Below the pieces are notes generated by a model, which saw only the letters and a program-made list of their open reading frames with translations, did not search any database and had not been told where the DNA came from. From Bacillus sp. FJAT-27264 (lineage in GTDB: Bacteria > Bacillota > Bacilli > Paenibacillales > Paenibacillaceae), in assembly GCF_001682855.1 (NCBI RefSeq), contig NZ_MAQW01000023.1:639717-703716 (forward strand): DNA of 64,000 nucleotides. The letters are read 5' to 3'. Made by a program: the position numbers and the translations under genes. This document shows positions 1 through 6,807 of the stretch, in pieces; positions within the stretch are counted from its first letter, which is position 1, and each line of letters begins with the position of its first letter.

Positions 1-151
1 TCACCGAAGTAAGGCAATTCCCAAAGGGAGAGCCGCCGCAGTCCGCATCACCGTAGATCATTCGCTCGCACCGCATGACGAGGCCTAAAAGGCCGGGCCT
101 CCCGCTACCGTCTGCTTCTGTCCGCGATTGCCGCACTGTCTGTGGGTGTAC

Positions 152-214
152 ACTTCCGGGTGTCCAGAGGGCTGGCAGCCCTTGGGGCCCTCCCTATAGG
201 GAGGGTTTGGGAGG
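152..214. repeat. GC-rich palindromic repeat, copy 1
   Basis: A short GC-rich element with GGGTGTCCAGAGGGC, then GCCCTTGGGGCCCTCCC, then GGGAGGGTTTGGGAGGG. A near-identical copy lies at 6731-6797. Both copies end within about 12 bases of the stop codon of a leftward gene, so both would be transcribed as the first part of its 3' untranslated region. The internal complementary blocks (AGGGC/GCCCT, CCCTCCC/GGGAGGG) can fold into hairpins. It resembles a dispersed REP-like element; the copy number in the genome cannot be judged here. Confidence 0.7.
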
Positions 215-221
215 GTGCCCC

Positions 222-848
222 CTACTTAATCTCTGCCAGGCGGAGAATGTCCTGTGGACGTTCAAATTTATATTTGGCCGGGATGTGGTCATGGTTCTTG
301 CAGCCCCACAGGGCGAGTCCGAAGTCTACGCCGGCATCTCTGGCACATTGATAATCATACAAAGTATCCCCGATATAGAGCGAGGAATTTGGCTCAGTAC
401 CAGAACGCTTCAGAAATTCAAGCAGCGGATCAGGGTGGGGCTTATGTTTCTCCGTATCATCCGCACAGACCGTATGATCCAGGTAATCCATCAGACCAAA
501 AGGAATAAAGTCATCCCGTAATTCTTCGGCGGTCTTGGAAGTCACAATGCCCTGGACAATGCTTCCGGTCTTCAACGTTTCTAACACCTCAGGAATGCCC
601 TCAAACACTTTGATGGAATCGTAAAAATCCTTCATCCGTTCGTTCCAGCGCTGCATACCCTCATCAATATTATGGATGCCAAGCTGCGGCAGCGAAGTAG
701 AACCTGGAATCCCCAGAACAAACATTAATTCCTCAGTATTGTTTTCCCTGCCGTAATCGAACTTAAGCATAGCTTGGAGTGAACCTAGAACGGCTATCTC
801 TGTATCAATCAATGTTCCATCTACATCAAAAATGATTGTTTTATACAT
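222..848 (-). CDS. HAD-superfamily hydrolase (Gph/PgmB-like)
   Basis: A 208-residue HAD phosphatase of the usual length for the Gph/PgmB-like subfamily. Motif I is DVDGT with nucleophile D8 and acid/base D10. Motif II is VTSKT around T103. The motif III lysine lies in KHKPHPDP near residue 136. Motif IV is GDTLYD with D161 and D165. An alpha-helical cap of about 70 residues sits between motifs I and II. It should hydrolyse a small phosphorylated metabolite in the cytoplasm, but the substrate cannot be read from sequence. The ATG is preceded by GGAGGG with a spacing of about 10. It is a single gene whose 3' end runs straight into the GC-rich repeat at 152-214. Confidence 0.9.
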   Translation of the reverse strand: MYKTIIFDVDGTLIDTEIAVLGSLQAMLKFDYGRENNTEELMFVLGIPGSTSLPQLGIHNIDEGMQRWNERMKDFYDSIKVFEGIPEVLETLKTGSIVQGIVTSKTAEELRDDFIPFGLMDYLDHTVCADDTEKHKPHPDPLLEFLKRSGTEPNSSLYIGDTLYDYQCARDAGVDFGLALWGCKNHDHIPAKYKFERPQDILRLAEIK

Positions 849-1282
849 TTACTTACATCCCTCCAATTGGTATGGGTTCATGATCGAGTATATCTTAGGG
901 CGACGTGGTTTCGCTACATGCTGTCCCTTTACTTGGAAGGAAGATGAAGAATGTTACATTTCTCAGGTCGTAAATCCATTATGTAAAGAGGAAAGAGGGA
1001 GATGTCGACGGGAAGTCCTGTGCTAAGAATTTCGCTTATTCTTAATTCAACAGTATTCAAGAGGAAATGGAAGCATTTAAAGATATAGGCGACCTTTTCC
1101 TTTATGAAAATGTCATTTTCATTGCAAATAACGGGTTATACGGTCGATTCTCCCCTTTGCCGCATTAAAACATGGATGATAAACTGCATAAAGTCACTAA
1201 AATGGAAGCGCTAAAAAATACTTGTGAAGCCGGCTTAAGAATGAAAGCCAGCTACGCTTCGTAAAGCGTAAGGAGGAGAGAC
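849..1282. other. 434-base gene-poor spacer with a possible small remnant
   Basis: No convincing gene. A reading frame at 1046-1168 on the plus strand (40 codons, beginning right after a TAA) contains a plausible peptide, MEAFKDIGDLFLYENV and onward, but its only ATG (1067) has a poor ribosome binding site. It could be a worn gene fragment or chance. The stretch must also carry promoters for the leftward HAD gene and the rightward ABC operon, though no clear -35/-10 pair was found. Confidence 0.4.
1253..1276 (+). promoter_or_regulatory. Small hairpin abutting the Shine-Dalgarno of the ABC exporter operon
   Basis: A perfect 7-bp inverted repeat, TACGCTT (1253-1259) and AAGCGTA (1264-1270), with a CGTA loop lies directly against the AGGAGG ribosome binding site (1271-1276). 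The ATG is at 1283. A stem touching the ribosome binding site could modulate translation or mRNA stability; this is inference. Confidence 0.4.
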
Positions 1283-3043
1283 ATGGATGTTCTCAGGCAA
1301 CTGCGGGGCTTTTATCGGGAGAAACTGCACTTATTGATTCTTTCGATTGTATGCTTGGCTGCCGCAACTGCAGTGGGGCTTATAACCCCCAATTTGTTAA
1401 GAAGGTTGATTGATGATGTTATTGTTCCAATGAAATTTACCGAGGTGCCTGTGTTGGCTCTCACCGTGCTGGTTGTTGTAATTGTAAAAGCATGCCTGCA
1501 ATTTGCACACGGATTCTTTGGCGGGCGTCTGGGGAATTTCCTGGCGTATCGTCTACGCAATGCCTGCTATGAAAAACTGCAATTCCTGTCGTTCCGTTAT
1601 TATGATACGGCAAAGACAGGCGACCTGATGTCCCGGCTGACCGGGGACTTGGAAGCAATCCGGATGTTCATAGGCTTCGGATTTGCCCAGTTGCTTAACG
1701 TATTTTTCATGGTATTATTCGGCTCCATCATGATGTTCTCGATCAATTGGCAGCTGACGCTGGTCACCTTGATCACCATGCCGTTCCTGGCAATTGTCGC
1801 TCTTAAATTTGAGTCCAAGATCCACCCTGCTTTTCAGGAGATGCGCCTAGCGTTAAGCTCTTTGACCACAGCGGTTCAAGAGAACGTTACGGGTGTGCGG
1901 ACAGTCAAATCTTTTGCCAGAGAGGCCCATGAGGTCGAAAAGTTCTCGCACCGGAATGAACGGTACAAGGACAATCAGATTTTTGCCGCAGTGCTGTGGA
2001 GTAAATACTTCCCGGCGATGGAGCTGCTGGCATCGGTCAGCGTGGCGATCCTGCTTGGAGTAGGCGGCACACTGGTCATTCATGAGAAAATGTCACTGGG
2101 TGAGCTGGTTGCATTCTTCAGCTTGATCTGGTATATCATTGGTCCGGTATGGGGTCTGGGCTTCCATATCAACAACTATACGCAGTCTAAGGCTTCAGGG
2201 GAGCGCGTGCTTGAAGTGCTGAACCAAAAGATCGATGTTAAGGACAGCGAAACCGCCCGGAAGCTTGTTCATAACGAAGTCAGAGGCGATGTGGCGTTTA
2301 ATCATGTTACCTTTGCATACGGCAATAAGATGCCTGCGGTCACGGATATTGATTTTGAAGCTAAAGCGGGGTCTGTCATCGGCTTCCTTGGGGGCACTGG
2401 CTCCGGTAAATCGACGATTACCCAACTGATGATGCGCGCCTATGACGTGAACGAAGGCCATATTACATTGGATGGAGTGGATATCCGGGAATATAGTGTT
2501 CGCAGCCTGCGGTCCCAGATTGCGACCGTGTTCCAGGAGACGTTCCTATTCTCCTCTTCCATCCGCAATAACATTGCCTATGGCCTGAAAAATGTGAGCA
2601 TGGAAGAGATCATCCGTGCAGCACAGCTTGCTAAAGCCCACGATTTCATCATGGAAATGCCTGAAGGCTATGATACCGTGGTCGGTGAGCGGGGAATGGG
2701 CCTCTCCGGCGGTCAGAAGCAACGGATCGCTATCGCGAGAGCATTGCTTAAGAATCCGCGAATTCTCATTCTTGACGATGCGACAAGCGCCGTCGATATG
2801 GAGACCGAGCATGAAATTCAGAGCGGCTTCCAGGAGGTTATGCGCGGACGGACTACGCTGATTATTGCCCATCGGATTTCCTCCCTGCGACATGCTGACC
2901 AGATCATCGTGATGAACGAAGGACATGTGCAGCAACGGGGAACCCACAAAGAGTTAATTGAGGTGCCTGGACCTTACCAGGATGTGTACCGGATTCAATA
3001 TGCAGATTACCTCGCTAAAGTAACCGAAGGAAAGGAGGCGTAA
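1283..3043 (+). CDS. ABC exporter half-transporter, subunit 1 (YfiB-like, degenerate Walker B)
   Basis: A 586-residue fused transmembrane/ATPase subunit of a type IV ABC exporter. Residues 1-310 hold six membrane segments and residues 340-580 the ATPase. Walker A is GGTGSGKST near 370-378 and the signature is an intact LSGGQ near 474. Walker B is ILILDDATSAVD, with aspartate where the catalytic glutamate normally stands. The H-loop His is present in IIAHR. Its partner follows 4 bases later and carries the complementary change, so the pair should be a heterodimer with one weak and one active ATP site, like YfiB/YfiC or BmrC/BmrD of Bacillus. The ATG follows AGGAGG at good spacing. Likely role is export of a drug or lipid-like molecule; the substrate is unknown. 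Confidence 0.92.
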   Translation: MDVLRQLRGFYREKLHLLILSIVCLAAATAVGLITPNLLRRLIDDVIVPMKFTEVPVLALTVLVVVIVKACLQFAHGFFGGRLGNFLAYRLRNACYEKLQFLSFRYYDTAKTGDLMSRLTGDLEAIRMFIGFGFAQLLNVFFMVLFGSIMMFSINWQLTLVTLITMPFLAIVALKFESKIHPAFQEMRLALSSLTTAVQENVTGVRTVKSFAREAHEVEKFSHRNERYKDNQIFAAVLWSKYFPAMELLASVSVAILLGVGGTLVIHEKMSLGELVAFFSLIWYIIGPVWGLGFHINNYTQSKASGERVLEVLNQKIDVKDSETARKLVHNEVRGDVAFNHVTFAYGNKMPAVTDIDFEAKAGSVIGFLGGTGSGKSTITQLMMRAYDVNEGHITLDGVDIREYSVRSLRSQIATVFQETFLFSSSIRNNIAYGLKNVSMEEIIRAAQLAKAHDFIMEMPEGYDTVVGERGMGLSGGQKQRIAIARALLKNPRILILDDATSAVDMETEHEIQSGFQEVMRGRTTLIIAHRISSLRHADQIIVMNEGHVQQRGTHKELIEVPGPYQDVYRIQYADYLAKVTEGKEA

Positions 3044-3047
3044 AGTT

Positions 3048-4907
3048 ATGGAACCTCAAGTCAACCCGGGTACAGGAGCTAGTACAAAGAAAAAAACGGC
3101 ACCTGAACAAACGCTGGACGAACGGTTCGTCTACAAAGACGACGATATTATTGACAAGGCATTCGACTGGAGGCAGTTCACACGGCTGTTTAGCTACATG
3201 AAGCCTTATGCCAAGCAAATGCTGCCGCTTGTACTGGTCATGATGGTACTGGGAACCGTCACCAAGCTTACGGTGCCGTTTCTGACCAGTATGGCGATAG
3301 ACAAGGCGATCGCTCCCAAGACAGGAAGTCCAAGCTTGACGCTCCTTTACACCCTTACGGCGAGCGTGGTGGTCCTGTATCTGATTCAATGGATTGCCGG
3401 AATTTACCGGATCAAATTTACCAACATCATTGGGCAAAGAGTGATTTATGACCTGCGCTCAGACCTGTTCCGACACATCCAGAAGCTGTCCTTTAACTTC
3501 TTCGACAAGCGCCCGGCAGGTTCAGTGCTGGTACGGGTTACGAATGACATCAATTCCTTGCAGGACCTGTTCACCAACGGGGTCGTCAACTTGATGATTG
3601 ACTGTGTGCAGCTTGTCGGGATTATGGTCATCTTGCTTTTCATCAATTGGAAGCTTGGCCTTGCGGTAATGGTTACTGTACCGATTATGTTCTTTGTCTC
3701 CACCAAGCTGCGGCAGAAGATCCGTATTGCCTGGCAGGATGTACGGATGAAGAACTCGCGCATCAACTCTCACTTGAATGAATCCATTCAGGGGATCAGA
3801 GTGACACAGGCGTATACCCAAGAGCAGGAGAACATGAAATACTTCGATGCCATGAATAGCGAAAGCAAGAAATCATGGGATAAAGCCTCGGCGATGAACC
3901 AGGCATTCGGTCCAATTATCGAGATCACCGGTGGCTTCGGGACCCTGATTCTGTTCTGGCTCGGTGCTTACCTCATTCAATCTGGTGAACTGACCGTTGG
4001 TTTCCTGGTTGCTTTCAGTACTTATGTCAGCAATTTCTGGGATCCGATCAACCGTCTGGGTCAAATGTACAACCAGCTTCTGGTGGCCATGGCCTCCTCG
4101 GAGCGAATCTTTGAATATCTGGACGAGAAGCCTAACGTATCCGATAAGCCGGGTGCGACTCCGCTGCCAACCATTCAAGGCGATATCAAGTTTGAAAAGG
4201 TCATCTTTGAATATGAGAAGGGGCGGGCGGCCCTCAAAGGTATTGATCTCGATGTAAAGGCCGGACAGTCCATTGCGCTAGTAGGTCATACCGGCTCAGG
4301 TAAGAGTACCATCATCAACCTGATTGGCCGCTTCTACGATATTACCACCGGTAAAATCACGATCGATGGAAAAGATATCCGTGATGTCACCCTGGACAGC
4401 TTGCGCGGACAGATCGGCACCGTGCTACAGGACACCTTCATCTTCTCGGGAACGATCCGCGATAACATCCGTTTCGGACGATTGGATGCCACGGATCAGG
4501 AAGTCGAGGAGGCCGCCAAAGCGGTGGATGCCCATGATTTTATCACTAAACTGCCTGGCGGGTACGATACGGAGGTCGAAGAACGGGGCAGTGCGCTGTC
4601 CATGGGTCAGCGTCAGCTATTGTCCTTTGCTAGAGCATTGCTGGCGAACCCACGGATTCTGATCCTGGATGAAGCCACGGCGAGTATCGATACAGAGACC
4701 GAGCTCAAGATTCAAGAAGCTCTAAAAACCCTGCTTCAAGGCCGGACCTCCTTTATCGTCGCCCACCGACTGTCCACCATCCGCCACGCCGACAAGATCG
4801 TGGTACTGGATCACGGGGAGATCAAGGAAGAAGGCAATCATGGCGAACTGACTGCTCGTGATGGTGTCTACAACGGATTGATCGAAGCACAGTTCCGGTT
4901 CCTGTAG
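3048..4907 (+). CDS. ABC exporter half-transporter, subunit 2 (YfiC-like, degenerate signature)
   Basis: A 619-residue membrane/ATPase subunit that partners the preceding gene. It has an N-terminal soluble extension of about 45 residues, six membrane segments, then an ATPase with Walker A GHTGSGKST near 412-420. Its signature is LSMGQ rather than LSGGQ near 516. Walker B is normal, ILILDEATASID, with the catalytic glutamate, and IVAHR follows. In a heterodimer, this subunit's Walker A/B with the partner's LSGGQ form the active site, and the reverse pair forms the degenerate site. AAAGGAGG lies 9 bases before the ATG and the intergenic gap is only 4 bases, so the two are co-transcribed. A terminator follows at 5040-5082. 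Confidence 0.92.
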   Translation: MEPQVNPGTGASTKKKTAPEQTLDERFVYKDDDIIDKAFDWRQFTRLFSYMKPYAKQMLPLVLVMMVLGTVTKLTVPFLTSMAIDKAIAPKTGSPSLTLLYTLTASVVVLYLIQWIAGIYRIKFTNIIGQRVIYDLRSDLFRHIQKLSFNFFDKRPAGSVLVRVTNDINSLQDLFTNGVVNLMIDCVQLVGIMVILLFINWKLGLAVMVTVPIMFFVSTKLRQKIRIAWQDVRMKNSRINSHLNESIQGIRVTQAYTQEQENMKYFDAMNSESKKSWDKASAMNQAFGPIIEITGGFGTLILFWLGAYLIQSGELTVGFLVAFSTYVSNFWDPINRLGQMYNQLLVAMASSERIFEYLDEKPNVSDKPGATPLPTIQGDIKFEKVIFEYEKGRAALKGIDLDVKAGQSIALVGHTGSGKSTIINLIGRFYDITTGKITIDGKDIRDVTLDSLRGQIGTVLQDTFIFSGTIRDNIRFGRLDATDQEVEEAAKAVDAHDFITKLPGGYDTEVEERGSALSMGQRQLLSFARALLANPRILILDEATASIDTETELKIQEALKTLLQGRTSFIVAHRLSTIRHADKIVVLDHGEIKEEGNHGELTARDGVYNGLIEAQFRFL

Positions 4908-4997
4908 GTGCTTAGGTAGCAAGCGACTGAAGAACTCTTTTAACGGCAAGTTGATAAATCGATTCATGCAAAAGAAGAGCTCAGAAGAAGAGCTCAA

Positions 4998-5036
4998 AAG
5001 ATGACATAAAAAGATGACATAAAAAGATGACATCAA
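4998..5036. repeat. Three tandem copies of a 13-bp repeat
   Basis: AAGATGACATAAA at 4998-5010 and 5011-5023, and AAGATGACATCAA at 5024-5036. The array sits between the exporter stop codon and its terminator. It looks like a slippage-generated minisatellite in the 3' untranslated region. Confidence 0.9.
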
Positions 5037-5039
5037 AAA

Positions 5040-5082
5040 GAAGCCTCTAGCTCCACTTTATTGTGGGTTGGGGGCTTTTTTG
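5040..5082 (+). terminator. Terminator of the ABC exporter operon
   Basis: AAGCCTCTAGCTCCAC pairs, with G-U wobbles, with GTGGGTTGGGGGCTT and is followed by a run of T. It lies 133 bases after the exporter stop codon. Confidence 0.7.
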
Positions 5083-5149
5083 GTTAGAACACTGGTAATT
5101 TGGAACTGGCTGGAGGTAGCTTGCTGTTCGTTTTCAAGATCAAAGGAGA

Positions 5150-5320
5150 AGATAGTGGTTCATGTGGAGTGAAGCCGCTGCGGGTCGGGGGTTCTTCCGA
5201 TCGCTGTTAAAGCCCCGATTTCTGGATTGTAAAAGGAATTAGAGGTTGAAATCGGGCTTTAAAGGCGACCACTATCGTTTCTCCAAAATCCCCCGACCCT
5301 CCGCTCTACTCTTACATGTG
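5150..5320. repeat. Long imperfect inverted repeat (about 170 bp)
   Basis: The halves pair in blocks. The outer block is CATGT (5161) with ACATG (5314-5318). The middle block is GGGTCGGGGG (5182-5191) with CCCCCGACCC (5290-5299). The inner block is TTAAAGCCCCGATTTC (from 5208) with GAAATCGGGCTTTAA (5249-5263). A GATAGTGG/CCACTATC pair is offset between the arms. No reading frame lies inside. It resembles a MITE or large REP-type element, and from memory similar sequences are dispersed in Paenibacillus genomes; that needs a search. Confidence 0.7.
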
Positions 5321-5367
5321 ATCAACTTCAAGAACTAAGCTGTTATCCGCTGATCCTTCTTCATATG

Positions 5368-5447
5368 GATGCTATTACATCTACATGCTATCGTATCTAG
5401 ATGCTATTATATCTACATGCTATCGTATCTAAATGCTATTATATCTA
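5368..5447. repeat. Five tandem 16-bp units
   Basis: Five adjoining units alternate between two versions: GATGCTATTACATCTA (5368), CATGCTATCGTATCTA (5384), GATGCTATTATATCTA (5400), CATGCTATCGTATCTA (5416) and AATGCTATTATATCTA (5432-5447). This gives a higher-order period of 32. There are no spacers, so it is not a CRISPR array. Confidence 0.92.
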
Positions 5448-5544
5448 CTATTCGAATTTTTTTCTCCAAATAAAACGCAATAAAGTAGCTTACAAAGCCA
5501 AGTAAAAAAGAGAGCGCGTATACATGAAGTCTCGAAGTGTAATT

Positions 5545-5727
5545 AACGGCATTTTTGTACCTTAAATCCTCTGCAGCTAAGGGTTAGAGGAGATTAAGTG
5601 CAATATTGTACCTTAAATCTTCCAGAATCCTCCGACCAGCGTGCTTTTCCGAAAAATAAGATACAATAATGCCCTTATTTGACTCATTTACCTATATTAA
5701 AGAAAAATAAGGTACAAAAATGCCGTT
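5545..5727. repeat. MITE-like element with perfect 20-bp terminal inverted repeats
   Basis: AACGGCATTTTTGTACCTTA at 5545-5564 is matched exactly by its reverse complement at 5708-5727. A second, imperfect inverted pair is nested inside: GTGCAATATTGTACCTTA near 5598-5615 with TAAGATACAATAATGCCC near 5658-5675. The element is 183 bp with no coding capacity. This layout is typical of non-autonomous mobile elements or of long double hairpins. Confidence 0.75.
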
Positions 5728-6030
5728 AGTTGGGGCGGTGGCCCCTCTTTTTCACTGTTAAGACGAATGGTGAAGGGGGATTTACTGCTTCTATTGACAT
5801 CGCTGGTTTTGAGTAGCTCTAGATTAGGTCTTGCTGTCGACAACTATGATTCGGGGCTAGCTTTCCTATGGAAAACTTTCAGGCGAGCGTTTATGCCTAC
5901 AGTTTCAAACTTCCCAGTTCGCTCATCTTTGTTGTTTGTTCATTTTTGGTTCGGCGTATATATTTTCCTTTTCTCTCTTGCTACAGTTTAATTTATAGAG
6001 GAGAGCTCGTATGTTTTCTATGATGCCGCC
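5728..6030. other. Gene-free stretch
   Basis: This stretch joins the repeat cluster to the DUF7667-like gene. A 74-codon reading frame (5767-5991) is present but has no ribosome binding site and no recognisable product. Nothing else was found. It may be the decayed end of a lost gene. Confidence 0.4.
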
Positions 6031-6279
6031 TTACTTACGACGTTTTGATATCCGGCCAGACGTGCGCAGCTCAACCATCTGAGCGCCGATGTTCTGCTGC
6101 CAGCCGATATCTTGCGTTCGCGCCGCTAGCATAGCTTCATTGTTCAACCGGGCCATTTCCCAGCAGTAGACTGCATTCGCCTGCAAGCAGTGCTGCTGCT
6201 CCATTTCTTCAGATTCAGTCAGCTTACGCTGGCAGCTCAGCGAATACAGTTCAGCAAGGCGCCCATGAATCGGCAGCAT
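6031..6279 (-). CDS. Small DUF7667-like protein
   Basis: An 82-residue soluble protein beginning MLPIHGRLAELYSLS, rich in Glu, Gln, Cys and Trp, with a basic SKRRK tail. The pattern (MLPIH.RLAELY, TE.E..E..HCL.AN, then a WQ motif) matches small proteins I know from Paenibacillus as DUF7667; their function is unknown. The start is chosen at 6279: AAAGGATG lies 8-9 bases before it, whereas an ATG at 6288 has the AAAGG touching it with no spacing. A perfect 15-bp inverted repeat lies just upstream of the ribosome binding site. No partner gene is close. Confidence 0.7.
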   Translation of the reverse strand: MLPIHGRLAELYSLSCQRKLTESEEMEQQHCLQANAVYCWEMARLNNEAMLAARTQDIGWQQNIGAQMVELRTSGRISKRRK

Positions 6280-6295
6280 TGGCTTCATCCTTTCG

Positions 6296-6338
6296 GGTTA
6301 GACTGATCAACGATTCTTCTCTATTGATCAGTCTAACC
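6296..6338 (-). promoter_or_regulatory. Perfect 15-bp inverted repeat in the DUF7667 leader
   Basis: GGTTAGACTGATCAA (6296-6310) and TTGATCAGTCTAACC (6324-6338) flank a 13-base loop. On the minus strand the stem ends within a few bases of the GAAAGG ribosome binding site of the small gene. There is no T-run, so a plain terminator is unlikely. It could be an operator or an mRNA-stabilising leader hairpin. Confidence 0.55.
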
Positions 6339-6412
6339 GATTGCCCCCGGCCATAAACTAGGCCGGTCTCCGCAATGGCAATGCCTCCGCGAGGGCACCG
6401 CGGAGGCTGCAG

Positions 6413-6563
6413 CAAAGCAGGGGGGAACTCAAGGCGAGCCCCTCCTCCGCAAGAGAAGTGCGGAGGCCTCACCATATAGCCTTGAGGTAGCCCCCGGTCC
6501 TTTGCGCGGCAAAGTAGGGGGAACTCAAGGCGAGCCCCGCCTCCGCAAGAGAAGCGCGGAGGC
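6413..6563. repeat. Two copies of a 54/55-bp GC-rich direct repeat
   Basis: The unit at 6413-6467 recurs at 6510-6563 with very few differences. Shared blocks include GGGGGAACTCAAGGCGAGCC and CTCCGCAAGAGAAG, then GCGGAGGC. Each unit contains its own GCCTCCGC/GCGGAGGC hairpin. A related hairpin (GCCTCCGC to GCGGAGGC) lies at 6383-6407. All belong to the spacer between the small gene and the HD-GYP gene. Confidence 0.8.
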
Positions 6564-6564
6564 T

Positions 6565-6606
6565 CCAAAAAAGCCGCTCCCCGGGTAATATTACCCGGGG
6601 AGCGGC
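6565..6606 (-). terminator. Perfect 34-bp palindrome with T-run: terminator of the HD-GYP gene
   Basis: The left arm GCCGCTCCCCGGGTAAT (6573-6589) is followed immediately by its exact complement ATTACCCGGGGAGCGGC (6590-6606). On the minus strand the palindrome is followed by TTTTTTGG, which makes a strong intrinsic terminator about 200 bases downstream of the HD-GYP stop codon. Confidence 0.8.
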
Positions 6607-6730
6607 CTGCGTAGTAAAACTTTGAGCCGTCCTGTATCTTGCGGAGCAGGACAGGGACGGCTCAAGGGCGAGCGCCCCCACCCTCAAAAACATCTGTCCG
6701 CAGACGCCCCGTCATTCCGCCAACTACGCT

Positions 6731-6797
6731 GTTCCTTCGGGTGTCCAGAGGGCGGCGCCCTTGGGGCCCTCCCTTAGGAAGGGAGGGTTTGGGAGGG
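6731..6797. repeat. GC-rich palindromic repeat, copy 2
   Basis: The second copy of the element at 152-214, with GGGTGTCCAGAGGGC and GGGAGGGTTTGGGAGGG conserved and a slightly different centre (TTAGGAA). It ends about 10 bases before the stop codon of the leftward HD-GYP gene, the same position relative to its gene as copy 1. Confidence 0.75.
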
Positions 6798-6807
6798 ATG
6801 GCGAGCC

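Noticed and set aside
832..1026. 64-codon plus-strand reading frame after the HAD gene
   Set aside because: No ribosome binding site and composition of non-coding DNA.
5368..5447. CRISPR array
   Set aside because: Units are contiguous with no unique spacers and there are no cas genes in the window.
5767..5991. 74-codon plus-strand reading frame
   Set aside because: No ribosome binding site, no recognisable domain, and it lies in a repeat-rich gap.
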